The notes: generated by a model not told the origin, from the letters alone. A stretch of 64,000 nt of DNA from Tragulus kanchil (GCA_022376925.1 JAIOJX010000032.1:198086939-198150938), one strand, 5' to 3'. Shown: positions 12,000-25,875, numbered from the stretch's first letter. Numbers and translations: made by a program.

Positions 12000-12730
12000 T
12001 TGAAAAATGCTAAAAAATAAGATGAAGCTTTGACAACATTAAGAAACATTTGGTGGAAATTAAAAATAAAACAATATTAGAAATGAAAGAGGGACAGATA
12101 TTATGCAAATTAAGAGGAAATTATAAATGACTTGTAGCAAAATATTTGAAATCCTAGACGAAGAAGATAAATTATAGAAAATACAACTTTTGAAACTGAC
12201 CCCAGGAATTCAGTGTTATAATCATTAAAAAAGTTTAGAGTTTAAAAATCTTTTCACAAAGGATAAATCAGGATCAGATGATATGCACAAATTATACTAA
12301 ATTTTCAATGGAAAGATAATGCTAAACTTTATAAACTCTTGAAGACAAAAAGATCGTTCTCCAGCTAATCTAAAGAAACTAATATTACCTTGATACCAGG
12401 CAAAACTATTAAAATTACTAGGACAATCTCATTATTAAACACAGACATAAAATAATAGCAAATGAAATAAAGTGATGTATTAAAGATATCTAATCTCAGC
12501 TAAATAAATTGTCATATTAACAGAGTACATAAAATCAAATGTCACTTTACTAAACAGGTATTAAAAAACATTTGGTGGAACTTAATATCCTTTTTAAATT
12601 AGAACTATTAGCAAATTGGCAATAAAATGAACTTTCCTTACTCAATGTAAGGAGCTACAAAAATCTTATAGAAAGCATCATATTTAACTATAAAATGTTA
12701 TTTGAAAGCATTCCCTTTCATATAAAGTCA
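12000..12730 (+). mobile_element. Old degenerate L1 ORF2 fragment
   Basis: Phrases such as CTTGATACCAGGCAAAAC and GCATTCCCTTTCATATAAAG follow the L1 ORF2 order, but stops occur throughout. Confidence 0.65.
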
Positions 12731-13059
12731 AAAATAGTTTACACAGAAAGTTCTAAAGATTCTATAGAAATTTTATTATAGTTAATGTGAATTTAACATC
12801 ATTTCTAGGTATGAAACCATATACTAAAGTTCATTGTTAGATATAATAACTATGTAATAGTCTGTGAGGATTAAAAATGGATAATGTATATAAAGCACTT
12901 ATCACTTAAAACTCAAAATAAAATTGCTATTAATGTTTAAAAAGTTATATGCCTGTACATCAGCAACAAACAGATAATATAATTTGAAAACACTGTCTTA
13001 GCCTAGGTTTCTTCAGAATCAGAGCCTAAAACAAAGGCTCTTGTTCAGTTAGGTGAACT

Positions 13060-13135
13060 CCATGAGATAGTGAAGGACAGGAAAGCCTGATATGCTGCAG
13101 TCCATGGTGCTGGAAAGACTTAGTGACGAAACAAT
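13060..13135 (+). mobile_element. Bov-A/BovB tail fragment
   Basis: GAAAGCCTGATATGCTGCAG and CCATGGTGCTGGAAAGACTT resemble the BovB 3' tail in + orientation. Confidence 0.7.
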
Positions 13136-13475
13136 AAGGTAAGTTGAGAACCTGATTTCATGTGTCAGTTGTGACACATGTGGAGGTAACTAATAAAGAA
13201 ATGAAAACCCAAGATATAAGTCCATGTTATTGATCTGGCCATGAGAATTCTTAGGAGCTTGTAAAATCATCTCAGAAATGACCTCCTGGAGTATGAAAGG
13301 GAGAAGCATTTATCCACACGCTTCTGTCTACCAGGGCTCAAGAATGAACTCATGAACACTAACTTTCTTGCACCTTCTGATGCCTACAGAGGAACATGAT
13401 GAGTTAAGCATGTTCTTAGTAGCGTTGCGCATGAAAATGTACATCAGTGTATTAATACATTCCGGTGTATCCCTT

Positions 13476-13690
13476 GGGCTTTCCTGGTAGCTCAGTGGTA
13501 AAGAATCTGCCTGCCAATACAGGCGACATGGGTTTTATCCCTGGGCTGGGAAGAGCCTCTGAGAAGGAAATGGGAACCCACTCTGGTATTCTTGCCGAGG
13601 AAATCCCATGGACAGAGAAGCCTGATGGACTACAGTCCATGGGGTCGCAAAAATTTTCAGTTGGAGAGAACTTAGCAACAAAACAATGCG
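13476..13690 (+). mobile_element. Bov-tA SINE
   Basis: GGGCTTTCCTGGTAGCTCAG head, Bov-A body, and TTAGCAACAAAACAA tail. Confidence 0.9.
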
Positions 13691-14327
13691 TCCATACAAA
13701 CCGAGTGCTATTCAGTAGTGAAAATACATGAACCAGCCCTATGTATAAGCATCAGCATCAGTGTGGACAAACAGCAAAACTTCAGGTTAGGGAGAAAAAG
13801 ATAAGACAGAGTAATATATATGGTATGATTGAGTCCTATAAAGTTAAATACTAAAAATATATTAAGGAAAACCTACATAGGTGATAGAACTATAAGAAAA
13901 ACAAAGATAAGATATATATGAATTCAAGATATTTCTATTTCACAAGGGCTTTTAAAATACTGTTATTTTTTCCTTATCCTTAGTGCTAAATTCATGGGAT
14001 TTTATATTATCATTGTTTAAACTGTTGAGATTTGTTTAATGTACCATTTTATGAACTGCTTTAACATGATAATAAAAAAATAAAAGTTTCAGTGACAGAA
14101 TGTTCTCACAAATAACCTGTTCTAATTTTGGACATGTCCATTTTATAATCTATTTCTTTACATGAAGCTGAATTATGCAACACTTATTCTTTATTTGGTC
14201 TATAAAGTTTCATAGAAAATCAAATCCACCTTACACAGGATAGCATTTTTTTTTGCGGAGGGGGTGTTCATTTGGCACTTCATTAGCCTGATTTTTTTTT
14301 TTTTTCTTTTCCTCATCATGCCTCTTT

Positions 14328-14556
14328 TATTTATATTTATTTTCATCCATCTTTATTCTTTGGCCTGTGTGGGCCTCCCACTCCAGTGGCCTCTCTCAGC
14401 TCTGGGCTCATGCACTTTAGAGCGTTGACTTGTAATTGGGCATACTGGTCCAACTGCTCCGCAGCACGTGGGACCTTCCCAGGCCAGGGATGGAACCGGC
14501 GACCCTTGCACTGCAAGGCGGCCTCTTTTCCCACTGGACCACCAGGGAAGCCCTCC
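14328..14556 (-). mobile_element. CHR-type SINE, reverse
   Basis: TTCTTTGGCCTGTGTGGGCC to ACCACCAGGGAAGCCC. Copied within duplication 4. Confidence 0.87.
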
Positions 14557-14924
14557 ACATGATAGCTTTTTAAGGACTCCAAGACAGTTGTCTCCCTTTA
14601 GGTTTCTTTTCCAAAAATCAACCATCCTTAAATCAAGTTTCCAGCACATCACCATTTTGGCTACCTTCCTCTAGACATGCAGCCAGAACTGAGTACAACA
14701 TTCCAATTAGTTTTGGCCAGGGACTATGTCTAATGGGATTATTAACTTGTTGGGATATTTTATTTATGAATGTAGCCTAAAATTGACCTAGGTTTTTGAA
14801 GTGCTATACATGTTGTTAATTTGAATTGGAATCCTCATCATTTCAAACCTTTAAGACCTTTTCACACAAAGTATATGTAATGAGATTTTATCACTCTATA
14901 CTTGTGAGTTTAATTCAAGAAACA

Positions 14925-15010
14925 AAACAAAACAAAAAAAGCACTGAAACCTGGTGTGCTGCAGTCAATGGGTTACAAATTTGAACATGACTGAGTGAAT
15001 GAACTGACCA
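14925..15010 (+). mobile_element. Bov-A tail fragment (also at 16014-16099 and 17135-17220)
   Basis: TGGTGTGCTGCAGTCAATGG and GAACATGACTGAGTGAATGA. Three copies result from chained duplications 4 and 5. Confidence 0.75.
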
Positions 15011-15416
15011 AGAACTTCACATTAATCCCTATTGTAATGAACTTTTACCAAGAACTTCATATAGTTTATGTTTCACAAATTCATGGGATTTTATATTATC
15101 ATTGTTTAAACTGTTGAGATTTGTTTAATGTACCATTTTATGAACTGCTTTAACATGATAATAAAAAAATAAAAGTTTCAGTGACAGAATGTTCTCACAA
15201 ATAACCTGTTCTAATTTTGGACATGTCCATTTTATAATCTATTTCTTTACATGAAGCTGAATTATGCAACACTTATTCTTTATTTGGTCTATAAAGTTTC
15301 ATAGAAAATCAAATCCACCTTACACAGGATAGCATTTTTTTTTGCGGAGGGGGTGTTCATTTGGCACTTCATTAGCCTGATTTTTTTTTTTTTTCTTTTC
15401 CTCATCATGCCTCTTT

Positions 15417-15645
15417 TATTTATATTTATTTTCATCCATCTTTATTCTTTGGCCTGTGTGGGCCTCCCACTCCAGTGGCCTCTCTCAGCTCTGGGCTCAT
15501 GCACTTTAGAGCGTTGACTTGTAATTGGGCATACTGGTCCAACTGCTCCGCAGCACGTGGGACCTTCCCAGGCCAGGGATGGAACCGGCGACCCTTGCAC
15601 TGCAAGGCGGCCTCTTTTCCCACTGGACCACCAGGGAAGCCCTCC
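15417..15645 (-). mobile_element. CHR-type SINE, reverse (duplicate of 14328-14556)
   Basis: Identical sequence inside duplication 4 copy 2; not an independent insertion. Confidence 0.87.
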
Positions 15646-15792
15646 ACATGATAGCTTTTTAAGGACTCCAAGACAGTTGTCTCCCTTTAGGTTTCTTTTC
15701 CAAAAATCAACCATCCTTAAATCAAGTTTCCAGCACATCACCATTTTGGCTACCTTCCTCTAGACATGCAGCCAGAACTGAGTACAACATTC

Positions 15793-18027
15793 CAATTAGT
15801 TTTGGCCAGGGACTATGTCTAATGGGATTATTAACTTGTTGGGATATTTTATTTATGAATGTAGCCTAAAATTGACCTAGGTTTTTGAAGTGCTATACAT
15901 GTTGTTAATTTGAATTGGAATCCTCATCATTTCAAACCTTTAAGACCTTTTCACACAAAGTATATGTAATGAGATTTTATCACTCTATACTTGTGAGTTT
16001 AATTCAAGAAACAAAACAAAACAAAAAAAGCACTGAAACCTGGTGTGCTGCAGTCAATGGGTTACAAATTTGAACATGACTGAGTGAATGAACTGACCAA
16101 GAACTTCACATTAATCCCTATTGTTAACATGAACTCGACTATGTTGTTCTAACCTGTTGAGATCTTTTTAGTCCTCATTCTGACATCTCTGTATATACTT
16201 TGCTTCCTAGTTTTGTATCATCAGATTTGACAAGGGCTTATTTGATTAAACAAACATTATTTAAAGCTACCATGTATGAGAGGATGTGCTAGGTAATGTA
16301 TATTCACCCCAGTAGTTAATAAAAACATTAAAATGAAGGTATTTGAAAGTAGATTTCTCTCTAGTCAATCTACTCATAATAAGAAGCATTTGATGTTGGA
16401 TAAAAATTGGCATATACATTTACAATCCATATTTCCTGATCACTGTCCTGTACATTTTCCTCTGTTTTTAGAGATGTCTTTGGTGACAAGATCTAAATTA
16501 ATACCGTCAGCCCTGATTGAATTTTCATCTGTGATTGACTTGGCTGCTTTGCTGCTTTAGCTTCCACAAAGCCAAGCTATATACAGGATTTTCTTTATGT
16601 TCAAACCTGCCCCTTTCCATTGGTTATTATCCATATTGATTAATGGCTTTTACATCTTCCAACATTCAGTCCTGACAAACTTGAAGTTGTTTTTTAATTT
16701 TAAAACTCATGTTAATTTTTTCTGTAGCATAGGATCTCATTATTTTAAAAAAGAGGAAGATTAATAGTATGATGATCCAAATATAAATTAAGATAAATAA
16801 TCTGTAACCTCAGCATCCAGAAATAAGCATTGTTATGTTGGTGTTTATTCATTGTTCTGTGCATTAGAGAAGCACATCATTCACTGACCTGAATAAGCAA
16901 AAGTTTTCTGAATATCTATCCAATTAGTTTTGGCCAGGGATATTCTAATATTTAACTTGTTGGGATATTTTATTTATGAATGTAGCCTAAAATTGACCTA
17001 GGTTTTTGAAGTGCTATACATGTTGTTAATTTGAATTGGAATCCTCATCATTTCAAACCTTTAAGACCTTTTCACACAAAGTATATGTAATGAGATTTTA
17101 TCACTCTATACTTGTGAGTTTAATTCAAGAAACAAAACAAAACAAAAAAAGCACTGAAACCTGGTGTGCTGCAGTCAATGGGTTACAAATTTGAACATGA
17201 CTGAGTGAATGAACTGACCAAGAACTTCACATTAATCCCTATTGTTAACATGAACTCGACTATGTTGTTCTAACCTGTTGAGATCTTTTTAGTCCTCATT
17301 CTGACATCTCTGTATATACTTTGCTTCCTAGTTTTGTATCATCAGATTTGACAAGGGCTTATTTGATTAAACAAACATTATTTAAAGCTACCATGTATGA
17401 GAGGATGTGCTAGGTAATGTATATTCACCCCAGTAGTTAATAAAAACATTAAAATGAAGGTATTTGAAAGTAGATTTCTCTCTAGTCAATCTACTCATAA
17501 TAAGAAGCATTTGATGTTGGATAAAAATTGGCATATACATTTACAATCCATATTTCCTGATCACTGTCCTGTACATTTTCCTCTGTTTTTAGAGATGTCT
17601 TTGGTGACAAGATCTAAATTAATACCGTCAGCCCTGATTGAATTTTCATCTGTGATTGACTTGGCTGCTTTGCTGCTTTAGCTTCCACAAAGCCAAGCTA
17701 TATACAGGATTTTCTTTATGTTCAAACCTGCCCCTTTCCATTGGTTATTATCCATATTGATTAATGGCTTTTACATCTTCCAACATTCAGTCCTGACAAA
17801 CTTGAAGTTGTTTTTTAATTTTAAAACTCATGTTAATTTTTTCTGTAGCATAGGATCTCATTATTTTAAAAAAGAGGAAGATTAATAGTATGATGATCCA
17901 AATATAAATTAAGATAAATAATCTGTAACCTCAGCATCCAGAAATAAGCATTGTTATGTTGGTGTTTATTCATTGTTCTGTGCATTAGAGAAGCACATCA
18001 TTCACTGACCTGAATAAGCAAAAGTTT
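15793..18027 (+). repeat. Tandem direct duplication 5 (period 1121), overlapping duplication 4
   Basis: Copy 1 is about 15793-16905 and copy 2 about 16914-18027. Copy 1 begins inside copy 2 of duplication 4, so about 0.33 kb (for example the stretch starting 14704) is present three times. The left edge of copy 2 (about 16930-16950) has several small deletions. Confidence 0.97.
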
Positions 18028-19200
18028 TAATGTGTAGCTAGGAGAATAATCAAAGAACTATCTATGTAACTATCCCACCCACATTAGGAAAAAGGTTATT
18101 GCAAACAACTAGATGACACTCGAATGCTTTCTCTATGGTTGTCTTCTCCCCTTCTCCAAACATTTCTATTCTGACTTAGAGTATTATAGTTTCTTTTTCA
18201 TGTTTTTAGATGTATGTTTAAGTGAAATATGTATTCTTTTGTGTCTGGCAAGTTATTTTTATCTGTGTTATATTTGTGAGATATATTCACATTATATGTG
18301 GGACAGTGGTTTATTCATTTTCATTATTGTGCAGTAGTCCATTGTATGAATATGCCACAATTATTTATCCCTCTAGTGCTGATTAGCTTTTAAGTTCTTT
18401 CCAGAATGAGATGATCATGAATAAAACTGCTATGAACATTCTTGTGTATGTGTACATGTATTTTCTTTGAAATAAGCTTAAAAATTGAATTGGTTAATAG
18501 GACATAACTGTATTCAACTTTTAGAACCCATCAGAAGTCTATGAGAATTTTAGGTGTCCCACATTCTTAGCAAAACTTAGCATTACCCTTCTCATTTTAT
18601 TCACTCCAGCTGGTATGTGTTGATATCTTCTTGTGATTTTGATTTGCATTTTCCAAAAATGTTGTAATGTTAGGCATCTTTGCATTCAGAAGTCTTCTTT
18701 TGTGTACTAAGTCTCTATAAATATCTTTTATTTCCCAACCAGTGACTCACTTTTTGTCCTCTTAAAGTATCCTTTAGAGTTTCTAAATTCTGTCTTTTTC
18801 TTCATTATTAGTGCTTTATCTGTTCTAATTCAGAAATTTTTGTTTACCTCAAAGTACTGAAGATATTCTCTCACAGTTGCTTCTGGAGACTTCATTGCTT
18901 TATCTTTTAGCTTTGTGTCTACAACATGCTTATTGATTTTCTATATAATGTGAAGAATATTTTCTTTTACAATATCTAGACCCAGAATAATTAACTGGAA
19001 TGACCGTTATTTATCAACTACTTTGCATTGCCACCTTTGTCATGAGTAAATCATAGGTATATGCAAGGGTGTAGAGGGCTGTCTATTATGTTCTGTTGGT
19101 CTAGGCATCTACTGTCAGCAATACCAAGGTCTCTTAATTACTGGAAGTTTTAAAATAAGCCTCAGCATCTGTTAAAGTACTTTAATTCTGTTCTTGAAAA
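18028..19200 (-). mobile_element. Old L1 (L1M-like) 3' region, reverse; partly copied at 19529-20420
   Basis: GCAGTAGTCCATTGTATGAA, ATGAATAAAACTGCTATGAA and TTGATTTGCATTTTCC follow the antisense L1 3' pattern, diverged. Confidence 0.7.
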
Positions 19201-20753
19201 ATGTCTCGTCAAACTTTTTGCCTTTTACATTTTTACTTTATTTTAGAATTAGTTTGCCAATGTCTACCCAAAACCTCACAACAATATAATAGCAGCAGCA
19301 ATAACAAAACCTCGGTACCTGAATTTTGACTGTGGAGAGATTTAAATGGAAAGATCAGTTTAAGGAGAATAGATACCTTTATTATACCTTCATTATATAT
19401 TAACTTATTTTATTCCTCTATTTAAATCAAGGGATGATGAACTGCAACCCATGGACTAAATACAGCTCTCTGCCTGTTTTTGCAAACTAAGTTTTATTGG
19501 GACAGCCACACCTACTTGTGCACCTACCAGTGGTTTATTCATTTTCATTATTGTGCAGTAGTCCATTGTATGAATATGCCACAATTATTTATCCCTCTAG
19601 TGCTGATTAGCTTTTAAGTTCTTTCCAGAATGAGATGATCATGAATAAAACTGCTATGAACATTCTTGTGTATGTGTACATGTATTTTCTTTGAAATAAG
19701 CTTAAAAATTGAATTGGTTAATAGGACATAACTGTATTCAACTTTTAGAACCCATCAGAAGTCTATGAGAATTTTAGGTGTCCCACATTCTTAGCAAAAC
19801 TTAGCATTACCCTTCTCATTTTATTCACTCCAGCTGGTATGTGTTGATATCTTCTTGTGATTTTGATTTGCATTTTCCAAAAATGTTGTAATGTTAGGCA
19901 TCTTTGCATTCAGAAGTCTTCTTTTGTGTACTAAGTCTCTATAAATATCTTTTATTTCCCAACCAGTGACTCACTTTTTGTCCTCTTAAAGTATCCTTTA
20001 GAGTTTCTAAATTCTGTCTTTTTCTTCATTATTAGTGCTTTATCTGTTCTAATTCAGAAATTTTTGTTTACCTCAAAGTACTGAAGATATTCTCTCACAG
20101 TTGCTTCTGGAGACTTCATTGCTTTATCTTTTAGCTTTGTGTCTACAACATGCTTATTGATTTTCTATATAATGTGAAGAATATTTTCTTTTACAATATC
20201 TAGACCCAGAATAATTAACTGGAATGACCGTTATTTATCAACTACTTTGCATTGCCACCTTTGTCATGAGTAAATCATAGGTATATGCAAGGGTGTAGAG
20301 GGCTGTCTATTATGTTCTGTTGGTCTAGGCATCTACTGTCAGCAATACCAAGGTCTCTTAATTACTGGAAGTTTTAAAATAAGCCTCAGCATCTGTTAAA
20401 GTACTTTAATTCTGTTCTTGAAAAATGTCTCGTCAAACTTTTTGCCTTTTACATTTTTACTTTATTTTAGAATTAGTTTGCCAATGTCTACCCAAAACCT
20501 CACAACAATATAATAGCAGCAGCAATAACAAAACCTCGGTACCTGAATTTTGACTGTGGAGAGATTTAAATGGAAAGATCAGTTTAAGGAGAATAGATAC
20601 CTTTATTATACCTTCATTATATATTAACTTATTTTATTCCTCTATTTAAATCAAGGGATGATGAACTGCAACCCATGGACTAAATACAGCTCTCTGCCTG
20701 TTTTTGCAAACTAAGTTTTATTGGGACAGCCACACCTACTTGTTCACCTACCA
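18305..20753 (+). repeat. Tandem direct duplication 6 (period 1224)
   Basis: Copy 1 is 18305-19528, abutting copy 2 at 19529-20752. The unit starts in an old L1 and ends inside a hAT-type element, which is cut in copy 1 and complete after copy 2. The longest period of the set. Confidence 0.97.
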
Positions 20754-20860
20754 TCTATGTCTGAATTGGAATTACAGTGCAGAGTTGAGTAGTTGTGACA
20801 CAGGCCATCTAGCCTGTAAAGTTTAAAGTATTTATTATATGTTTTACAGAAATATTTGAT
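20652..20860. mobile_element. hAT-type DNA transposon remnant (truncated copy 19429-19528)
   Basis: CTGCCTGTTTTTGCAAACTA, TTTTATTGGGACAGCCACAC and GCAGAGTTGAGTAGTTGTGA are typical of a MER-type hAT MITE. The terminal repeats are degenerate. The exact family name is uncertain. Confidence 0.75.
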
Positions 20861-21084
20861 GCCTCCTTATTTGGATACTGTTTAATTTTCTCCCATAATA
20901 TTTTCTACTTTTCTATGTGGAAATGCTTTACGTATTTCCTTGGATTAATTTTTAGAAATGTAATATATCGGGGATGTAATTGTAGATGGTATCATTTAAA
21001 ATTTCATTTTCTTTTCACTGGTGTTTAGGAACATACCACTGATTTTAATGTACTGACTTTGTACTCAATCTGTAGATTCATTTT

Positions 21085-21308
21085 TTAAAAATCTATTTAT
21101 TTATTTTTCGCTGCACTGGGTTTTTGTTGCTGCATGTGGGTTTTGTCTAGTTGTGGACATTGGGCTTTGGAGCATTCAGGCTTCAGTAGTTGGGGCACAT
21201 GTGTTTAGTTGCTGTATGGCATATGGGATTCTCCCAGACCAGGAATAGAACGCATGTTCTCTGCATTGGCAGGTGGATTCTTAACCACTGGACCACCAGA
21301 GGAGTCAC
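21085..21308 (-). mobile_element. CHR-2-like SINE, reverse
   Basis: GCTGCACTGGGTTTTTGTTG on the left, GGATTCTTAACCACTGGACC on the right. Confidence 0.85.
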
Positions 21309-21309
21309 A

Positions 21310-22005
21310 ATCTGTAGATTATTTTTGATTTTCTGTATCCACAGTCCTGTGAGGTTTTTCCTTCTTTGCCAGTTCTCGTACATCTTCACTCAATTGGCAA
21401 CAATGGGAATACTTGTTTTGTTACTGATAGCAGAGGGAAAGCTTTTAACATATCACTGTTATGTAGGGAATATGCTATAATATTTTTCAAATAACTTTTT
21501 ATCAGATTAAAGACATTTTCTTCTAATCCTAGTGTACAGTGAGCTTTTATTATGAATTGTTGTGAAATTTTATTAAATATTTTACCTGCATTTATTTTCT
21601 CATATGAAGTATTCACATGATTTTATTCCTTTTCAATTAATGTAGGAAGTTATATTGATAAGTTTTCAAATGATAAGTCACACTTTGCTGAAATAAAACC
21701 AATTGGTTGTGAGGTATTATTCCTTTGGTGTTTGTTTTCAAATAGTTATATATGTATACATATGTGCATATAAATATTGCAATTTCAGTTATTACAGAAT
21801 GGGCTATAATTTATGTTTCATAATAAGAATTGATATCAAGGTTATTGCTCCTCAAAAAAAAAATGAGTTAGAGTGTTTTTCATTATTCGCTTGAAGAATA
21901 TGTTCAATATTGTTTAATATTGGCATTATTGCTTCCTTAAATATTTGATAGAAATTATAAAGTTATCTTTGGAGTTTTATAAATGGCAAAAATTTACTTG
22001 AACTA
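21310..22005 (-). mobile_element. Old L1 ORF2 fragment, reverse
   Basis: Antisense L1 ORF2-like wording, with many disruptions. A CHR SINE borders each side. Confidence 0.55.
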
Positions 22006-22017
22006 AATGATTTTAGT

Positions 22018-22262
22018 TGAACTTGTGGTCCAGTGGGAACTGCCTTGCAGTGCAAGAGGCACCAGTTCAATCCCTGGCCCAGGAGGATCCCACATGCTGC
22101 AGAGCGGCTGGACTGGTTGGAACAGTGTATCCAATTGTCAACCAGTGCTCTGGGGTGCATACGCCCAGAGCAGGTGCTCTGCAGTGAGAGAGGCCACTGC
22201 AATGGGAGGCCCACACAGGCCAAAGAATAAATATGGATGAGAATAAATAATAAAATTTAAAA
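22018..22262 (+). mobile_element. CHR-type SINE
   Basis: TTGCAGTGCAAGAGGCACCA, GGCCACTGCAATGGGAGGCC and an A-rich tail. The head is slightly eroded. Confidence 0.85.
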
Positions 22263-22350
22263 AGTTTTTCGACTTTTATTTAAGATACATAAAGTAATGA
22301 CAGAACATTGTTTCTTCTGCAACAGCTAGGAAAGTCAGAATAAATTTTAA

Positions 22351-22405
22351 AAAATATATATAAATGATATATATAAGTATATATATATATATATATATAT
22401 TATGT
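22351..22405. repeat. (TA)n microsatellite
   Basis: Alternating TA with interruptions, including about 12 perfect units at 22379-22401. Confidence 0.9.
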
Positions 22406-22409
22406 ATAA

Positions 22410-22984
22410 AAGTAATCAAATAATTGTGAATGTGCTGAGGTCTATAGGAATCAATTTCCAGAAACTGAAGAAACCTTCCAGATGGGCAACGCTTAGCAAT
22501 ACCTTTCTCTTTGAGGGCTTTTATGAAGTCTGATCATAGGCTGAGGTTTCAATACAGACTGGTAGACATTGCTAAGGGAAAGAGAAATCAGGAACTTTTA
22601 ACAGAGGAATGGCATATCTACTTGGAAACTGGATGAGTCCTAAATGTAGAGCTGTCATTTTCCAGTCATATTCCTCCACAGAACTCTTGGCTGCGGTTCT
22701 ACAGCAGAGACTGGGCTAAAATACTCAATGCTAATATTATTTCTATGTCTCAATACTTAAAAACAAAATTTGGCAAGATGGAGAGCTTTATGAGGAGCAG
22801 AGAATAGTTCACAATTTTGTTGAAAGTGGCAACTCAACTTTCACTCAATAATTCCTAATTATTTCAAAATGACCTGCTTATCATCCTCCCTGCCTGATGA
22901 AGGAAAAGGTGAGCATTATATACATATATATAATAGTTTTCATCTGCTACTCACAGGCTCCCAATCCATCACTTCCTTCACTCT
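22410..22984. other. Intergenic, nothing recognised
   Basis: No coding or repeat signal I can name. Confidence 0.5.
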
Positions 22985-23110
22985 CACATCCTCTTGGCAA
23001 CCACAAGTCTGTTCTCTATGTGAGTCTGTTTCAGTTTCCAAATCTGTCCATTTGGTCAGATTTTAGATTCATGTAAAAGGGATATCATATGGAATTTATC
23101 TTTCTTTGAT
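22985..23110 (-). mobile_element. L1 3' end fragment, reverse
   Basis: GGCAACCACAAGTCTGTTCT and GGGATATCATATGGAATTTA match the antisense L1 3' UTR layout. Confidence 0.7.
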
Positions 23111-25175
23111 TTTTCCTAGGATAGTTTTTAGTAGAAATAATTGAATGATGATATTATTATACTATGAAGTGATGATAAAAAATACAGCTACAAGATGTAA
23201 GAAATGTATCAGATAGTTTTATTAAGGAATACTGAATTTTCTGAATTTTGATGTTTGTGGTATTTCTCTGCCTTTTACAGTTTCTAATTTGTTGTGCTGT
23301 CTTTTCAACATTCTGAATAGCTCCTAACTTTTGTACTCATTTTTTTGTTTGTAACTATATTGTTTTTCTTTAAGAGGACCTTCCCAAACTATAGAAACTA
23401 TATTGAACATCATAAAGCCTGGACTTACCACTGTGTTCTCCACTATACTACCTTAGCTGATCAGGAAAAATTGATAGGTAATTCTCCCAATTTGGGAGCC
23501 AAAGTCAATGAAATTCAAATCACTCAAATGACATGAGACTTCTGTTTTCAGTAATCATGGTGGTCCTCTCTCTTTTGGGGTCAGATAGGAGGCAGGGGAG
23601 GAAGACTGAAATTTTGTCAAGTGAAGCTTCTTACCTGATCATGACAGTGACAAAGATTGGCAGCTTCTCAGGCTGGGACAGTCTCATCAATCAATCCATG
23701 CTTGAACTATTAGCATTGTCAGCTACCTCTTAAGAGATGACAATTCAAGAGCAGTTTTCTTCACCCACTGAAACTCCCTCAATCAAAAGAGCAAAACAAT
23801 TAGAAGGAGGAGCAGGAATGTGTATTTCTGGCAACAAGAACTGGCTGCATCTCCTTTCCATCTACAGAGCTTCTTGTATTCATTTTTGCATGACTGTGAA
23901 AGAGATCCTCAGCAGAAGCCCTTGACTTGCTGGTACAAGAGCTAGGGCAGGGCTTACATCCTTTGCCTTGGAAGGGAGTGGCTCTGATGCTGGGAACAAG
24001 AAGGTTATAACAACTTGGCCTATACACTCTTACAAGTGATGCCTGATTAAAAATAATAGCAGTAATCACATGCCCATGATTGTTCGCACATGTATTATCT
24101 TGGTAGGATGGGCAGAAGTGTATTGCTGGCTGAGGGTATTAGAAATGAAAGCCAGGTATTAAACTTTGCCCTCACCTAGTAATAAGAGAAAGGTTATGAT
24201 GGACTGTCTTTTAAGGTTGTGAGGTTTATTTAGTCCTGAAAGCAGAACTGAAATTTTTGACCCTAACACAAACAGGATGTATATCTAGAGAGTATCATGT
24301 AACCCCAGTATTATTATTTTTTAATTATGAGTTGAAGAGAAAGCTCAGTGCAAGTAGGAGCTTATTAGAGTTCTAGCTATTCAGACGGTGTCATTTCTAC
24401 AAACACTTACAAAAATGTGATACTGAAGGATATAAGACTTCTTTGTGCTTACATATTTTTTCTCTTATTTTGAAAGTAAAGGGATGAAAATCTGCACATG
24501 ATTCTATTTCTCTTAAAGATCATGCTATCTTTTTTTTGCTGTTGAGCATCTTTTAAACAATGCCAATTAGTTTTATTTTTCTGCATAGAAAAAACAGAGA
24601 TCCCGTTTGGAGGTGAAACAGGGAGAAAACAATTCAGTTGGCCTTTTCTAAATCCTTTTCTCCTTACCTCCACTTCTAAATTTCCTAGAGAATTAAAAAT
24701 GCGCCTTTTGACCACTTAACTTAATGAAACTGTTCATATCTGATGCAGGAACCTTGCCTTTGTGTGCTCTAGATACATATATGAATAGAACTGCTCTGGG
24801 TGCACACCTGTCCCAAAAGTCAGTGTAATCCATATCAGTCAAGGATTGACTTGAAAATACTCATTCTCAGAAAACTAAATTAAGGAAGTGTTGAAGAGAG
24901 ATGTAACAGGAACAAGTTGTTTGGGGAGCCAGAGACTAGTCACAAAATTGTCTGGTTAAAAATGAACTCTCAATTTTTCCTTTAAAGAAGTCTATGTTTT
25001 CTGTTAAAGGGAGTCCCTATTGGCTGGTCTTACAACTTTTATGATTTTTCTTTAAAGCAAGATCAATGTAAAAGAGTCAGTACTTCCACTCTTTGTTCCT
25101 TAAATTGCCCCATTTTAGGAATTGGTTATATTAATTATTCCTTATGCTTGTTCTAAGTCTGTATTTTCCAACTAG
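23111..25175. other. Intergenic unique sequence, no gene recognised
   Basis: Two kilobases without a supported exon or a repeat I can name. The longest of the short frames (about 60-90 codons) show no conserved protein. Confidence 0.5.
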
Positions 25176-25285
25176 GATTGATTCTTTTCTCCAGGGAACA
25201 TTTGACAGTTTGGGAGACATTTTTGATTGGGAGATGAGATGAGATGTTGTAATTAAGCATCTGGTAAGTGGGTGATAGCTTCATC
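25176..25285 (+). mobile_element. MER5A-like hAT MITE fragment
   Basis: CCAGGGAACATTTGACAGTT, GGGAGACATTTTTGATTG and GCATCTGGTAAGTGGG follow MER5A order. Confidence 0.7.
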
Positions 25286-25528
25286 TCTGTTGGGCATTCT
25301 ATAATGGCGTAATCTAGTTGTGGTTTCAGAGTGATCGGTCAGGTTGGTATAAAACCTTTCAGAGCTTATGCCAAGAAAGTGTACCTGTAATTTTTATATT
25401 TTACAATTGACTAGAAGTCATTATGTCCCCTGTATTTGCTATTATGCAAAAATATTTTCTACCACCATTATGTAAATATTTATTGTTTCAGTTTGTCATA
25501 CTACCTTACAGACTAAATTCTCAGTATA

Positions 25529-25875
25529 CGGCTTCCCTGGTAGCTCAGTGATAGAGACTTCACCTGCCAATGCAGGACACAGGAGTTTGATCCCTGATCT
25601 GGGAAGATCTCACATGCCGCGGAGCAACTAAGCCTGTGAGCCAAACTATTGAGCCTGTGCTCTAGAGCCTCAAAGCCGCAACTATTGAGCCCATGTGTGC
25701 TACAACTACGATGCCCATGTGCCCAAGAGCCCGAGTCTCACAAAAGAAGTCACAGAAACAAGAAGCCTGCTCACCTCAACTAGAGAGTAGCCCCCACTTC
25801 CTGCAACTAGAGTAGAGTCTGTGGCAGCAGTGAAGACCCAGAATAGCTAAAAATAAAATAAATGAATAATTTTTT
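25529..25875 (+). mobile_element. CHR-2 SINE, near full length
   Basis: Head CGGCTTCCCTGGTAGCTCAG, then CCGCGGAGCAACTAAGCC, AACTAGAGAGTAGCCCCCA, GAAGACCCAGAATAGCTAAA and an AAATAAAATAAATGAATAA tail. Confidence 0.9.

Larger units (their letters stand above)
13988..16124 (+). repeat. Tandem direct duplication 4 (period 1089)
   Basis: Copy 1 is about 13988-15035 and copy 2 15077-16124. Filler at 15036-15076 re-uses the nearby phrase ACCAAGAACTTCA. Contains a CHR-type SINE and a Bov-A tail. Confidence 0.97.
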